DNA of 64,000 bases from Saitoella complicata NRRL Y-17804. Its lineage: Eukaryota; Ascomycota; Saitoellomycetes; Saitoellales; Saitoellaceae. Below, piece after piece: positions 10,784 to 20,414 of the stretch; position 1 is the first letter of the stretch; every line of letters starts with the position of its first letter. The notes below the pieces were generated by a model, which worked only from the letters and a program-made list of their open reading frames with translations, was not told the origin of the DNA and ran no database searches. Made by a program: the position numbers and the translations under genes. The stretch covers positions 310,001 through 374,000 of the forward strand of contig NW_017566999.1 of assembly GCF_001661265.1 (NCBI RefSeq), written 5' to 3'.

Positions 10784-10873
10784 TGTCCCTGTCGTGGCTT
10801 GAACACGAGACCTTCAGATATATGATCACTGAATCACTTCAGTCTGACGCTCTCCCAGCTGAGCTACAGAGAC
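10784..10873 (-). tRNA. tRNA-Phe (GAA) with a 17-nt intron
   Basis: The minus strand folds as a cloverleaf: acceptor GTCTCTG/CAGGGAC with one G-U pair, A-box TAGCTCAGCTGG, anticodon stem TCAGA/TCTGA with loop CT-GAA-G, and B-box GTTCAAGCC. A 17-nt intron lies at the canonical place one base 3' of the anticodon and carries TTC, able to pair with GAA. Without the intron it is 73 nt, discriminator base A included. A run of T follows the 3' end. The mature sequence is identical to the second copy at 51256-51345. Confidence 0.95.
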
Positions 10874-11401
10874 ATTGTTAGGACCTTGTTTTTTGTAAAC
10901 TTGATATCAACTTTATAAACCCACCATTTTCTAGAGCTCACACGTACTTCTCTTGGCCCACTGTTATAACCTGCAAAGTCGATTACCACTTGCTTCGCGT
11001 CTAAAAGTTGTGTGCAACACCTGTGAAATCTCGTTGCGTGACTCGACACCGCGGCCGTGTATTAACATAACACTTGGAGTCCCGACACGGCATCGAAAGT
11101 GCGAAACATGACAATGGAAGATTTAATCGCGATGACTGTTAGCTGGGCCATGTAGCAGTGCCGCAGCCTTCCAAGCCGAGCTGTTCGTCTAGTAAAGAAT
11201 CTCTTCCTCTCAACATTCAAAATACCCCAGCGGCCGTTCGCGCAACTTTCCCACCCTCCTTCGACTCCATCAGCTGTGGCTAGTGCAGCCGCTGCTGCGC
11301 CCAGCCGCCAAAGTAAACAAACAGATCGCGTTTCGCGACGAGAGAGCATACATCCTCAACAATCGCCGTCAGCTTCCTCTGATCGCACCGCATAACCAAC
11401 A
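10874..11401. other. Spacer between tRNA-Phe and NUF2 with promoter motifs
   Basis: 528 bp, no gene seen. The last 100 bp hold the forkhead-like and MCB-like motifs described separately. Confidence 0.4.
11313..11331 (+). promoter_or_regulatory. Candidate forkhead and MCB-like sites upstream of NUF2
   Basis: GTAAACAA (11313-11320) matches the forkhead consensus RTAAAYAA and TCGCGT (11326-11331) is the reverse of ACGCGA. Both lie 71-89 bp upstream of the NUF2 start. Forkhead factors drive mitotic genes in yeasts, so the site is plausible, but it is inferred from motif and position only. Confidence 0.35.
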
Positions 11402-12777
11402 ATGTCATCCTACCTCTTCCCTGACCTCAGCGCCGCCGAGATCCTCACTTGCATGAGCGAGCTGAGCATTCCCTTCACCGAGGACGACCTCAACAAACCC
11501 TCACCACAGCGCATGCAAATGGTCTATGAGACGTTTGCGGATATCTTGATGGGTGTTACGAGGGAGAATTTGGATTCGAGTCTGCAGAGTAGTTCGGATA
11601 TGGACTTTTTTGAGATTCATTCGGGGAGTTTGGGGTTGATGGTGTTTCATCAGAAGCTGTACGTATTGTGTGCTTGTTGGAGTTGGGATTGTATGCTAAC
11701 GGAATGTGTAGTGTTCGTCTGATGAATGAAGTTGGTATTCAGAACTTTTCTGTTCGCGACTTGATCAAGCCGGAACCCGGCTCTGTCCGTCGCATCCTCT
11801 CCGCCATCCTCAACTTCGCCAAGTTTCGCGAGGAACAAATGCCAGTCCTCGACGCATTCACAGCGAAATCCGATGAAGTTATGCAGCGCCACGAACAACT
11901 CACTTTCCAAGCCCAGGAGATGAAGACACGCCTCGAAGCACTGAAGAAGCAGCGTGACGAGGAGGAACCGTTGGTGCAGAAAGCTAGGGAGGCCAATATC
12001 GCACTTACGAACGATTTGAAGGAACTGAAGAAACAGGAGACGGCATTGACCAAGGACAACGACATTCTGAGACGGGAAAAGGCAGAGTTGACGGAGAAGA
12101 TGACAAACTTGTCGCACTTAGTGGTAAACACTCAACAAGAATGCGAAAAGATCCGCGCAAGAATCGTACACGACCCCGAGACATTGAAAGAGACAATCGC
12201 AAGCATGGGCAACACCCTCAACGCCTCAAAAGCAAACGTCGCAGCAATGGAAAGAAAAGCCCGCGAACTCCAAGCCCGCATGGACGCAATCGGCTGCGTC
12301 GAAGAAGACGTCGCAACCTGCCTCCGCATCATGGAAGAATGCGAAACTGAACTCACCCGCCTCGAGGAAGCATCCCGAAAAGTCTCTAAACAGCGCGAAA
12401 TTCACGACCAAAAACAAATTGAAGTCAGGGAGGTCGAAGCGCGGGAACATCAACTTCTCCGACAATTCGAGAACGCATCCGACAAATTGGTTCGGGCGAC
12501 GCATCAAGCCGAAACCAAGCGTGAAGCGGCGCAGAAGAGGATGGCGCAGATTCGGGAGGAGTATGCGCTCATGACTGCGGAGAGGGGTGCGAGACAACAG
12601 GAACTCGATAAGAAGCGCGCAATGACGGAGCAGATTGAGCAGAAGATTGCGGATTTGAGGGCGGATGTTGAGGCGGAGGTACAAGGGCTGCAGGTTGCGT
12701 ATTCCAAGTTGATGAGTCATGTTGATCTGTATATGGAGGAAATGGTGCAGTGTATGGATTTGGTGGAGACGGCTTAA
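11402..12777 (+). CDS. NUF2: Kinetochore protein Nuf2 (Ndc80 complex)
   Basis: Subunit of the Ndc80 complex that links kinetochores to microtubules. Exons are 11402-11658 and 11712-12777, 440 residues (the yeast protein has 451). The 53-nt intron (GTACGT, branch TGCTAAC, TGTAG) joins HQKL to VRLMNEVGI. The N-terminal ~150 residues form the Nuf2-type calponin-homology domain (YLFPDLSAAEILTCMSEL, then FSVRDLIKPEPGSVRRILSAILNFAKFRE, a family signature). The remaining ~290 residues are continuous heptad-rich coiled coil ending near VDLYMEEM. A cysteine within the coil (IGCVEEDVATC) is unremarkable. Candidate cell-cycle motifs lie just upstream. Confidence 0.96.
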
Positions 12778-13519
12778 GCGTGGGCGTGAGACGGATGTGG
12801 ATGTGGAGGTCTGGGATGTTGACGGATGCAATGAAAGTAAGGAGGATGGTTTGAGAGATGGATTGTGACTCGTGAGGGCGTTCTTGGGTTTACTGTTTCA
12901 TTTGTTTGGTTTGCGCGGTGTTTTGGAGTACTTATGGCTGTCTCTACTATCTAATGAACAAAGTTCTTTCAGTTAGGGTAGCGGTCGCGTGTCGACGTCG
13001 TGTGCATCTGTCCCGTCATGCCCTCTCGTAACTGTAACTTGCAACAATAATGGCTTGCGTGGAAGGATTGCAATAACGAAGAATATTCATTCCGATATAC
13101 GGCAGCGGCGCGAGTTACGTACGCATTGTTGTACTCTTTTTCCTTCAACGATCGGCTTCAACGTAGGGAGGGCTGATGTTATGGTCCATTAGCTCGAACG
13201 GCGATCTCCATCAGCTCGACTCCATCAGCTCGACGACGATCTTCAGCAGCTCGACGATGATCTTCAGCAGCTCGACGATGATCTTCAGCAGCTCGACGAC
13301 GATCTTCAGCAGCTCGAACGGCGATCTCCATCAGCTCGTCCCTCAGGTCTATGGTGCGCCTATCGGTCTGTAGACAATCGACCGGCACTGAAGCATGCAA
13401 TAGACGCCCGACCTGTATGCGATTTAGCGAGCAACAAGTCGGTGGGTTACCCACTAAAGAGTAGCCAAGTCATATCGCTGCCGTGCTTGAAAACATTTCC
13501 ATATTCGATCTGGCAGCAA
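12778..13519. other. Convergent spacer downstream of NUF2
   Basis: 742 bp with no supported gene. It contains the minisatellite at 13184-13338. Open frames across the repeat on both strands exist only because the unit is 21 bp. Confidence 0.5.
13184..13338. repeat. Minisatellite, mostly 21-bp units, mirror-like order of variants
   Basis: Units all begin AGCTCG and start at 13191, 13213, 13227, 13248, 13269, 13290 and 13311, with partial copies at each end. Lengths are 22, 14, 21, 21, 21, 21 and 22 bp. The two outer 22-bp units are identical, the next pair inward (13227, 13290) is identical and the two central units are identical, so the variants read A-b-C-D-D-C-A. Confidence 0.9.
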
Positions 13520-14206
13520 TCACTTCGCATTCCACCAATGCCGTATCCACATTCCAAGAACCCTTTTCAAACTGGCCGTCCTCGCCGTACTCGCACTTCC
13601 CAACCCAATCCCCGCACCCGCATTCAACATAGGCATCTGCGTATCCACCTCCATCGCATCACCAATTAAAAGCCTTCCATTCGTTGTTTCCATCGCAGCA
13701 GCCAAGGTACGGCTCACACCCTGTGCAGCAAGCTCACCGCCGCGTTGGTGCACGTCGAGGAAGGAGGAGATGGCGAGAAGTGGCGGAGATGTGGAGGTGG
13801 AGTGCAAGGCAGAGAGTAAGGCACGGAGATGTGTTAGGGTCGGTGCATGCACGATTTCGATCATGGACGCTGCGATGATCCATCTTACTTTGGCTAAGTC
13901 ATCGCTGCGGATCCAGTCGCTGATGGGATGTGACGAGGTAACCGGAGGCTGGTCCAGTAATTCTTGGTCCAGGTAGTCTGGATGCGTTGTAGGTGAAGTG
14001 TCCTCAAGCAAAGAACTAAAGAATTCTCCCTTGGAAGGCGCACACGACACGAGGATGCTCTTCTGCCCGTCCGGGTTGGGGAACTTGTCCTGATGTACAA
14101 GGAGCGTCGCCAGCAACGCCGCTGGCGTAGGGAAGGTATAGTATGTCGGATAATCGATTTTTCGATTCACATCGCCAGGAAACAGCAGGTCCATTGGAGC
14201 TGGCAT
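13520..14206 (-). CDS. Hypothetical protein, possibly RecA-fold (Rad51-paralog or Shu-like)
   Basis: One exon, 228 residues, from ATG 14206. I do not recognise it firmly. The arrangement suggests a degenerate RecA-like core: an early segment ending SILVSCAPSKGEFF where a P-loop would stand but without GxxxxGKT, a helix HLRALLSALH, then a hydrophobic strand PPLLAISSFLDVHQ resembling Walker B, then GVSRTLAAAMETTNGRLLIGDA resembling the following helix and strand. Small recombination mediators such as Psy3, Csm2 or SWSAP1 look like this, but the similarity is by eye only. Codon use is like that of the neighbours. It lies 345 bp downstream of the Rictor stop, on the same strand. Confidence 0.65.
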   Translation of the reverse strand: MPAPMDLLFPGDVNRKIDYPTYYTFPTPAALLATLLVHQDKFPNPDGQKSILVSCAPSKGEFFSSLLEDTSPTTHPDYLDQELLDQPPVTSSHPISDWIRSDDLAKVRWIIAASMIEIVHAPTLTHLRALLSALHSTSTSPPLLAISSFLDVHQRGGELAAQGVSRTLAAAMETTNGRLLIGDAMEVDTQMPMLNAGAGIGLGSASTARTASLKRVLGMWIRHWWNAK

Positions 14207-14551
14207 TCACGGCCAACCGTCGCATTCGAGGCGAGACGTCACTTGCAATTGTGGGGAATCAATTGTGCCTTGCCTTGCGTTGAGTTGCCCGTGTCGTAGA
14301 AATTAGACAAACAATTTAAGCAGGATGTGATCAATTACAAGGAACGGTGGGCGGGACTTCAGGAGTCTTGAAATGCAGTGGAAATGCTGCCCGCCTTCAC
14401 GGCGGCAGACATGGAATCTAATCATAGTGTAACTCCTCACCCCAATGAAAGAAACGCCATAACTCCGTTTCCGATAAATCCCCCAGACGCAGATGTATGG
14501 GCGTAGTGACATATGCTATATGCCTAGGTATGACAAGTGAAATCTTCCCAA
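14207..14551. other. Spacer between Rictor gene and the RecA-like gene
   Basis: 345 bp containing the Rictor 3' flank and the promoter of the next gene. I see no gene or repeat in it. Confidence 0.4.
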
Positions 14552-17500
14552 TCATGGCTTCACTTCGGCATTTTGTGGCTCCTCGCTTCCTAGTGTCAAC
14601 ATGTCCGGCGTAGGAAGAAAGCGAAGTAAAGGTGGAGCCAATATCTCCGGCAACAGCATCGGCGGCGTCTCCTTTTCAGGGGTTGGCTGCATGCTTTCAA
14701 CGGGGGTACGGTCAGTGAATATCCGCGTACCGCCGCCTTGGTCGATAACCCGCTGAATGATGTCCTTCTTGAACAGCTCCATCAAGAACCGCCGTACAGG
14801 CAATCTGTACCGATACACCTCCAGGAGATACAGCACTGCTTTGTAGAGGGATGGAGAGCCGAACTTTGCACCGTAGCGCGACTTCAACTTTGCCAAAGTC
14901 CGCGAAGCCTCATTGGCGAGGATGTGATTCGACAACCCACTAATGGCCGCAAGAATCTCTCGGTCAACGGGATCATCCACAAGATTCAACACAGTAAACT
15001 CCGCCTCACCAGAGCTTTCACGTCGACCAGTCGCTTTGTCTGGTGCAGGTTCGTCTTTGGTGATAGTCAAAAATTTCCCTAGATCATCGGGAACACACAG
15101 ACCCAGAGGTATTCCTAGGGCGTTGGTTACAGTCTCCCACCCGAGTTCACCGAGAATGGCTGCTCCCCGCTCAGTGTTTACGATCGCCCCAAGCACGAAG
15201 TACGCAGTTCCTTTGAGCGACATCACTTTGCTCGTTGCAGCTATTTGAACAATGTGCTCTGCAACGCCAGCTTCGCAGATGAAGGGTGCACCACCCGCTG
15301 TGGACCCAATGTTACCGACTGCCCAAAGACAACTCTTAACCTTCAGAATGATATCCTCATCTCGACTCTCCTGACCAAACTCACGGATGTAGTTGCAGAA
15401 TTGTTGGAAATGCCCCTTCTCAGCAAGTGCCCGACATCCTTCTTCCGTCTTCGCAAGTTCACCGTAGAAGTGTGGAGGAGCTGTGCCGTCAAACACCGAC
15501 GATGCGTCATTATCGCTTCGACTAGACCGCAGGTCATCACCAGAAAAGACCTTAGCAAGGCATGCCTCGACCAATGCCACGTATGATTCATTCCTGCCAT
15601 GGAACCAGTCATCCATCTCCTTACCAATGTAGTCAAGCTCATTCAGATACTGGAAGCCAATGCTCGTAGACAAGAAACGTAACATCAGCGGCGCACCAAT
15701 TTCACCAAGGTGGTCGAGGGCTGGCTTGAGTTTGACGACATACTGCAAGTTGCACATCAGATCACATGCTTCCTCCAATACTCTGACAGCGACCTCACAA
15801 ACGTCCACAAAGGGATCGTACAATTGCGTAGTCAGGAGCTTTAGTGCCCACTGAGCTTGTTCAGCAGACTTAGAATTCTTCGTGATGGAAGCCAGATGCT
15901 TGGTAGCAAACATTCGGACAGCCTTCGAACCAGTCGTCAACGCCTTTGAGAGGATGATCCGTGAATGTCCCTCAAGCGAATAATCCATATTCTCAACAAA
16001 CGCCATCACCAAATCATCTCGATTCTTCAGGTCTGAAATATGGTAACACATATTGAAGATATGATGATGCTCCATCAATGCGATACCCTCCTTTTGTGAG
16101 CTAAGCGTACCTAGCAGAGCAAAGTATCCCGAACTCAGGGTATCTTCCATCCGTCGCTTCGAGAACACGGGTTCTTCGTTGACGAAGGTAGCTACGGGTT
16201 CAAGCTGTGACAGACATTCCGCAATCTGCTTAACCAGCTTACTCTCAGTCAAATATCGAATACCTTCCTGATTTGACAAGAGTGTCTTCAGCAAAGCACA
16301 CCCGAACGTCGTATACCGCTGATTCGGCTTCGTCTTCTTCATATTCGAGTACCGAAACTTAAACGGCTTGAAGAAGCTAATCAACCGCCTCATCAAATGC
16401 GAAGCCCGAATACTCTCCTCCAACCTCTTCGGGTTCCGAAGTGGACCTTGTACGAGCTCCAGCAGCGTATCCCAATTCCATTTCGTAAAATTCTTCGTGC
16501 TCGGAACTTGTGTCTCCATAACCATGTTTCGAAAATGGGTATCATCGATGTTCAGGTTCATCTTGATTTTGACCTGTTCGACCTGGCGTTGTCCACGTTG
16601 TTGATCATTGCTGCTCGAGTATCTCTCTCGATATGAAACCCATTGTGGTCGGTTACCGATGCGGTTAAATGACTCAATCTGCATCAACGCACTCGTTGCC
16701 ACGAAACGGTCTTTATGCCCGAACTCAACCGCGGCCTCGAATAACCGCCCCAATGTACTTAGCCTGCTGCTATACGACAACGGCAATACTCGACCAGCGA
16801 GCTGCAGCAATTCGCCAATAAGCAGCGTAGCTTTCCTCATCGTACTCTCCTCATCCCTGTCTTCAATGACAACCTGTAAAGCATCCAACAACCCAACATC
16901 GAAAAGGATGCATAATAACAACGCCTCGAAATGCTCTTTCAATGCCATGCGATTCTCTTCGGGTTTCCTCTTCTGCTCGTATGCCGATATTCCAGAGACT
17001 TGTAGTGACGGTCTTCCGAACATCGTTATCCGTCTCCCCGCCAGGAACGTCGTAGTCCAACTTGGATCCTTGATACCCAATACATCCGCAACGAGATCCA
17101 TCACAGCAACCCTCACACCACTCGCAGGTATCCGAAGTGCATCAACCACACTCCGTATGGGTCGCATCCCATCCATACACAACGCAAACACACCCGGCCA
17201 GCCCTTCAACATCGTAGTGACAACGCTCCGGGCGATATTGAGACGGTCTTCAGAGACATGAGCTTTGGCATGCGCTTCAGTGAAAGCGGATAAGACGATA
17301 TCAAGGTCCGCCCCGTTGTGGATGTAGTTTCGGGTATGTGGTGAGCCGAGTATGTACATGAATGCGGTGATGAGGGGCTGAGTGATGCCAGCTGGACCGT
17401 CCGTCAGTGTATGCAGCAGAATTCGCATGCCGCCGGCATCCACGAGTAATGCTGGGTCGATAATGAGCAGTTCTGCTAGTGTCTCTATGGATATATTCGA

Positions 17501-18505
17501 GAGTTTGTCTTCAGTGTGCTCTGCCACCGCAACGACAGCGCGCACCACCGAGCGTGGGAGAAGTCTTGTGCCTCCGGGTATATCAAGGTATACTCTCACC
17601 AACTTCACCGCTTGCTCTCTCTCAAGGTTGTCTTTGCTCTCCTTTGCCAATGTCTTGATAATGAACAGCTCAATCTGCAGCGCATCCAAGATTTGCAGTG
17701 AGTCGAGGTCCGACATAGCATGCCGAGCTACTCGGTATGCCGCTGCTGAGACTTCCTTGACCGGATACCCTAGCAGCCACTGGATTCGTGCTCCGAACGC
17801 GGACCATGCCAAGTCGTATTTGAGAAGCGGGTGGCGGCTGAGGAGGCGGACTAAAGTGTTTGCGCGGTCGACGTAGAATTGGGGTTCGTGATGGGTTTCT
17901 TCGAGGGATTGGAGGATGTCGGAGAGTGACCATGTTGGCGAATCATTGTTGTCTTCTCGGATTTCGTCGGATGCCAGGGCTCCAGACTGAAACGAGTTCA
18001 ATGTCGGAAGTGAGGGTCGAGAGGTCAGTGATGGCCGCTGTTGGTGTTTCTTGACTTCGTTCCCTGGCCTTCCTGGTCGTCTCTTCACTGGTGACGATAC
18101 CTGGACACTCTCCACCTGCTCCTTCAGATGAGCAATCCGCATATTCGCCGCATCCAACTCGTGCTCCGCCTTTCTCCTTGCTCGCTCCCTCGGGTTATCC
18201 TCCGTTCCATTCTTCTTCCTCCCCTTCTCAAACATTACCAACAAATTCTCCGCACCCTCCTTAATCTTACTCTCAATATCCAACTGCGACAACAACTCCG
18301 ACAATGTCGTAGACTGTGTTGGCGACGAACTCGATCTCGTCCGCCGTGGATATGATTCGTCTCCAATTGCCGGGATTGCTCTCCGCGGACCGGTGCCGGA
18401 GACGAGCGTTGTAGCTGTCGCATCTCTCGCAGCCGTCGCCCGTCCTTCAAATGCCTCCGACGCGCTTGTAGCCGCCGAGGACGCGGAGGAAGGTCTATTA
18501 CTCAT
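14552..18505 (-). CDS. TSC11: TORC2 subunit Rictor (Tsc11/Avo3, S. pombe Ste20)
   Basis: Scaffold subunit of TOR complex 2, which phosphorylates AGC kinases and controls actin, sphingolipids and growth. One exon, 1317 residues from ATG 18505 (the frame is open six codons further, to a TTG). Length matches S. pombe Ste20 (about 1309). A low-complexity S/A/R-rich start is followed near residues 65-135 by an HR1-like coiled coil (LSELLSQLDIESKIKEGA). The armadillo-like RICTOR N-terminal domain follows (YVDRANTLVRLLSRHPLL, then VRRFLMEL-type helices further on), with the middle domain around TKNFTKWNWDTLLELVQGPL. The RICTOR V domain near residue 1010 reads GELAKTEEGC and LKVKSCLWAVGNIGST. It is divergent from TIM23. 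Confidence 0.93.
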   Translation of the reverse strand: MSNRPSSASSAATSASEAFEGRATAARDATATTLVSGTGPRRAIPAIGDESYPRRTRSSSSPTQSTTLSELLSQLDIESKIKEGAENLLVMFEKGRKKNGTEDNPRERARRKAEHELDAANMRIAHLKEQVESVQVSSPVKRRPGRPGNEVKKHQQRPSLTSRPSLPTLNSFQSGALASDEIREDNNDSPTWSLSDILQSLEETHHEPQFYVDRANTLVRLLSRHPLLKYDLAWSAFGARIQWLLGYPVKEVSAAAYRVARHAMSDLDSLQILDALQIELFIIKTLAKESKDNLEREQAVKLVRVYLDIPGGTRLLPRSVVRAVVAVAEHTEDKLSNISIETLAELLIIDPALLVDAGGMRILLHTLTDGPAGITQPLITAFMYILGSPHTRNYIHNGADLDIVLSAFTEAHAKAHVSEDRLNIARSVVTTMLKGWPGVFALCMDGMRPIRSVVDALRIPASGVRVAVMDLVADVLGIKDPSWTTTFLAGRRITMFGRPSLQVSGISAYEQKRKPEENRMALKEHFEALLLCILFDVGLLDALQVVIEDRDEESTMRKATLLIGELLQLAGRVLPLSYSSRLSTLGRLFEAAVEFGHKDRFVATSALMQIESFNRIGNRPQWVSYRERYSSSNDQQRGQRQVEQVKIKMNLNIDDTHFRNMVMETQVPSTKNFTKWNWDTLLELVQGPLRNPKRLEESIRASHLMRRLISFFKPFKFRYSNMKKTKPNQRYTTFGCALLKTLLSNQEGIRYLTESKLVKQIAECLSQLEPVATFVNEEPVFSKRRMEDTLSSGYFALLGTLSSQKEGIALMEHHHIFNMCYHISDLKNRDDLVMAFVENMDYSLEGHSRIILSKALTTGSKAVRMFATKHLASITKNSKSAEQAQWALKLLTTQLYDPFVDVCEVAVRVLEEACDLMCNLQYVVKLKPALDHLGEIGAPLMLRFLSTSIGFQYLNELDYIGKEMDDWFHGRNESYVALVEACLAKVFSGDDLRSSRSDNDASSVFDGTAPPHFYGELAKTEEGCRALAEKGHFQQFCNYIREFGQESRDEDIILKVKSCLWAVGNIGSTAGGAPFICEAGVAEHIVQIAATSKVMSLKGTAYFVLGAIVNTERGAAILGELGWETVTNALGIPLGLCVPDDLGKFLTITKDEPAPDKATGRRESSGEAEFTVLNLVDDPVDREILAAISGLSNHILANEASRTLAKLKSRYGAKFGSPSLYKAVLYLLEVYRYRLPVRRFLMELFKKDIIQRVIDQGGGTRIFTDRTPVESMQPTPEKETPPMLLPEILAPPLLRFLPTPDMLTLGSEEPQNAEVKP

Positions 18506-18980
18506 GATTCCAGGCGAACACAAAGGCCAATGGCCCGTTCGCTAACGTTGTAAATGCGGCAGAAGGGCGACAGTCAGTTCATGGATCCGCTCCGAGCAGT
18601 GAATGCTCGATGACCGTTCTGCCAGTCCTACGGGCGTGTATCTCTTGCCTTGGGGAGCTTGCTGTACCGGAGCCGCAGCCCATACGCAGCCGCGCTCGAT
18701 GGGGCTAGACAGGGCCGGATTTCGGGGTGGATGGATCTGTTACTTTTTGAACGGCGGAAGGAAAAGGAGAATACGTCAATCGCAATACTCCGTTTATCGC
18801 CCAGAGACAAGCTCGCACCGTTTGTTTTATCGAACTCGTATCAAGTCCTAGGTGAGCTCCCCCTCTTTTCGCCGTCGAATTCGGTGCCGCCTGGACCATG
18901 GCTTGGTGGGGCGAAAGCGGCAGCGATAGCATTTATTCCTGATCTCACTGCTAACGGTCGCGTCGTTACAGATCATCATA
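18506..18980. promoter_or_regulatory. Divergent promoter with likely TIM23 5'-UTR intron
   Basis: 475 bp between the Rictor and TIM23 starts. A probable 120-nt intron in the TIM23 leader runs 18852-18971: donor CTAG|GTGAGC, branch CTGCTAAC, acceptor GTTACAG nine bases before the ATG. An out-of-frame ATG (ACCATGG near 18897) would be removed by this splice. Confidence 0.55.
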
Positions 18981-19652
18981 ATGTCCTGGTTCGGCCTTGG
19001 AAAGAAGAAGACTGAGGATGCGCCAGCAGTTGCGGCACCTACTATCGATGCTCCCCCAAACCAGCCCGACATCGCACCTACAAACACCTTTGGTGACCTT
19101 CCCTCCTCAAATGTCGGTTCTTTCATGTCACAATTGCCTCTCGGCACCGACGCTGCCGCTCTTCACCCTCTCGCCAACCTCGGCGGATCAATCGACTACT
19201 TGCTGTTGGAGGATGCTTCGTTGAATAACTTGCCCGGAGGACACACCGCACTCCCAAGTCGTGGCTTCACAGATGATTTGTGTTACGGTACCGGAACTTC
19301 CTACGTGGCTGCTCTTGGTTTGGGAGGTGCATGGGGTATGATGGAGGGATTGAGGAAGACCCAGGGTGCCACTTCGCCGAAATTGAAGCTCAACGGTGTT
19401 TTGAACTCTATGACCAGGCGTGGACCGTTCTTGGGTAACACCGCTGGTGTGGTTGCGGTTATTTACAACGGTATCAACTCTTCAATCGGCTATTTCCGTG
19501 GTCACCACGACATGGCCAACAGTATTGTCAGTGGAGCGTTGGCGGGTGCTTTCTTCAAGTCTACGGCTGGACCGAGGGCGGCGGGTATCGCAGCGGGTAT
19601 TTGCGCGGCTGCTGCTGGTGCCTGGAGCGTTGGTAAGGAATTGGTGTTGTAA
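18981..19652 (+). CDS. TIM23: Mitochondrial inner-membrane translocase subunit Tim23
   Basis: Channel-forming subunit of the TIM23 complex that imports presequence proteins across the inner membrane. One coding exon, 223 residues (the yeast protein has 222). The N-terminal ~90 residues are soluble and face the intermembrane space. The conserved SIDYLLLEDASLNNLPGGHTALPSRGFTDDLCYGTGTSY segment, read in pieces, precedes four membrane helices of the Tim17/22/23 fold, with glycine-rich packing motifs (ALGLGGAWGMMEG, SGALAGAFFKSTAGPRAAG). The RRGPFLGNTAGV stretch between helices is typical. A leader intron is likely. Confidence 0.95.
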   Translation: MSWFGLGKKKTEDAPAVAAPTIDAPPNQPDIAPTNTFGDLPSSNVGSFMSQLPLGTDAAALHPLANLGGSIDYLLLEDASLNNLPGGHTALPSRGFTDDLCYGTGTSYVAALGLGGAWGMMEGLRKTQGATSPKLKLNGVLNSMTRRGPFLGNTAGVVAVIYNGINSSIGYFRGHHDMANSIVSGALAGAFFKSTAGPRAAGIAAGICAAAAGAWSVGKELVL

Positions 19653-20414
19653 GGAGTGGAGTGAAATGAGAAGGAAGGTTTAATGACGGCGGATCAAAGC
19701 TAGTTGATGGACAGACGTGCATGACGGCAGGGTGACACAAAAATGAGAACCGCGGGAAGAAATGAAGTGCGATTGGGGGTTCTGAAGTAAGATAGCTCTC
19801 CACTCCTGAGATTTTGTTGGATCAAGTCCTTTTCGAGTTGGATTCTTTTTGTTGGTCTTTTTCCATGGCAATGGCCAGGGCGGAGTTCTACAGGTTGGGC
19901 AGCATGGGTTTAGAGAAGTACTGTCTGCATTCGTCTGAAGAGATATTCATTCAATGTTCCATCCGGTTCCCCGAACGGACGGCAGCGAGGACTGTTCACT
20001 TCTCCCCAACGTATGCAGCCCATCTCGATTTGGCTGTGCTCGGGGCGCACAAGTACGCGCGAGGGCATCCCCACGGAATTTGGTTGGGTCCAGTCGCATC
20101 ACAGAAAACTCAAGCTGCTCCCCTCCGGCTGATCCAACTTTAATCAAAGTCAACCCCACCCTAAATTCAACACGAAGTCGGGCAGGGATCTCAACGTCGT
20201 CCTTCGCCGTACCCTCCAATTCCGTTTATTACCGCCAGAGCCCCCGGTCCACCGAGCACGATCCAGTCGCTGGCGTCTGAGTGCCCTCCCTACTCCTCCA
20301 CTCGCATCTACTATTGTACGCCGGCTTGCCTCAGCATCTGCTTTCTCGGTCGTACAGTCTAGAAAAATCAATACAGCATCCGGTTCAACAGAGCGATCGA
20401 CTCCATCGACTACA
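19653..20414. other. Intergenic region upstream of ACC1
   Basis: 762 bp holding the TIM23 3' flank and the ACC1 promoter. No gene or repeat is supported. The last 60 bp before ACC1 are A/C-rich as in fungal leaders. Confidence 0.4.

Noticed and set aside
13184-13338. CRISPR-like array
   Set aside because: Units are contiguous with no unique spacers, and the genome is eukaryotic.
13179-13454. Minus-strand frame reading the minisatellite as RRAAEDH repeats
   Set aside because: Unit length 21 bp keeps any frame open; no domain, no good start.
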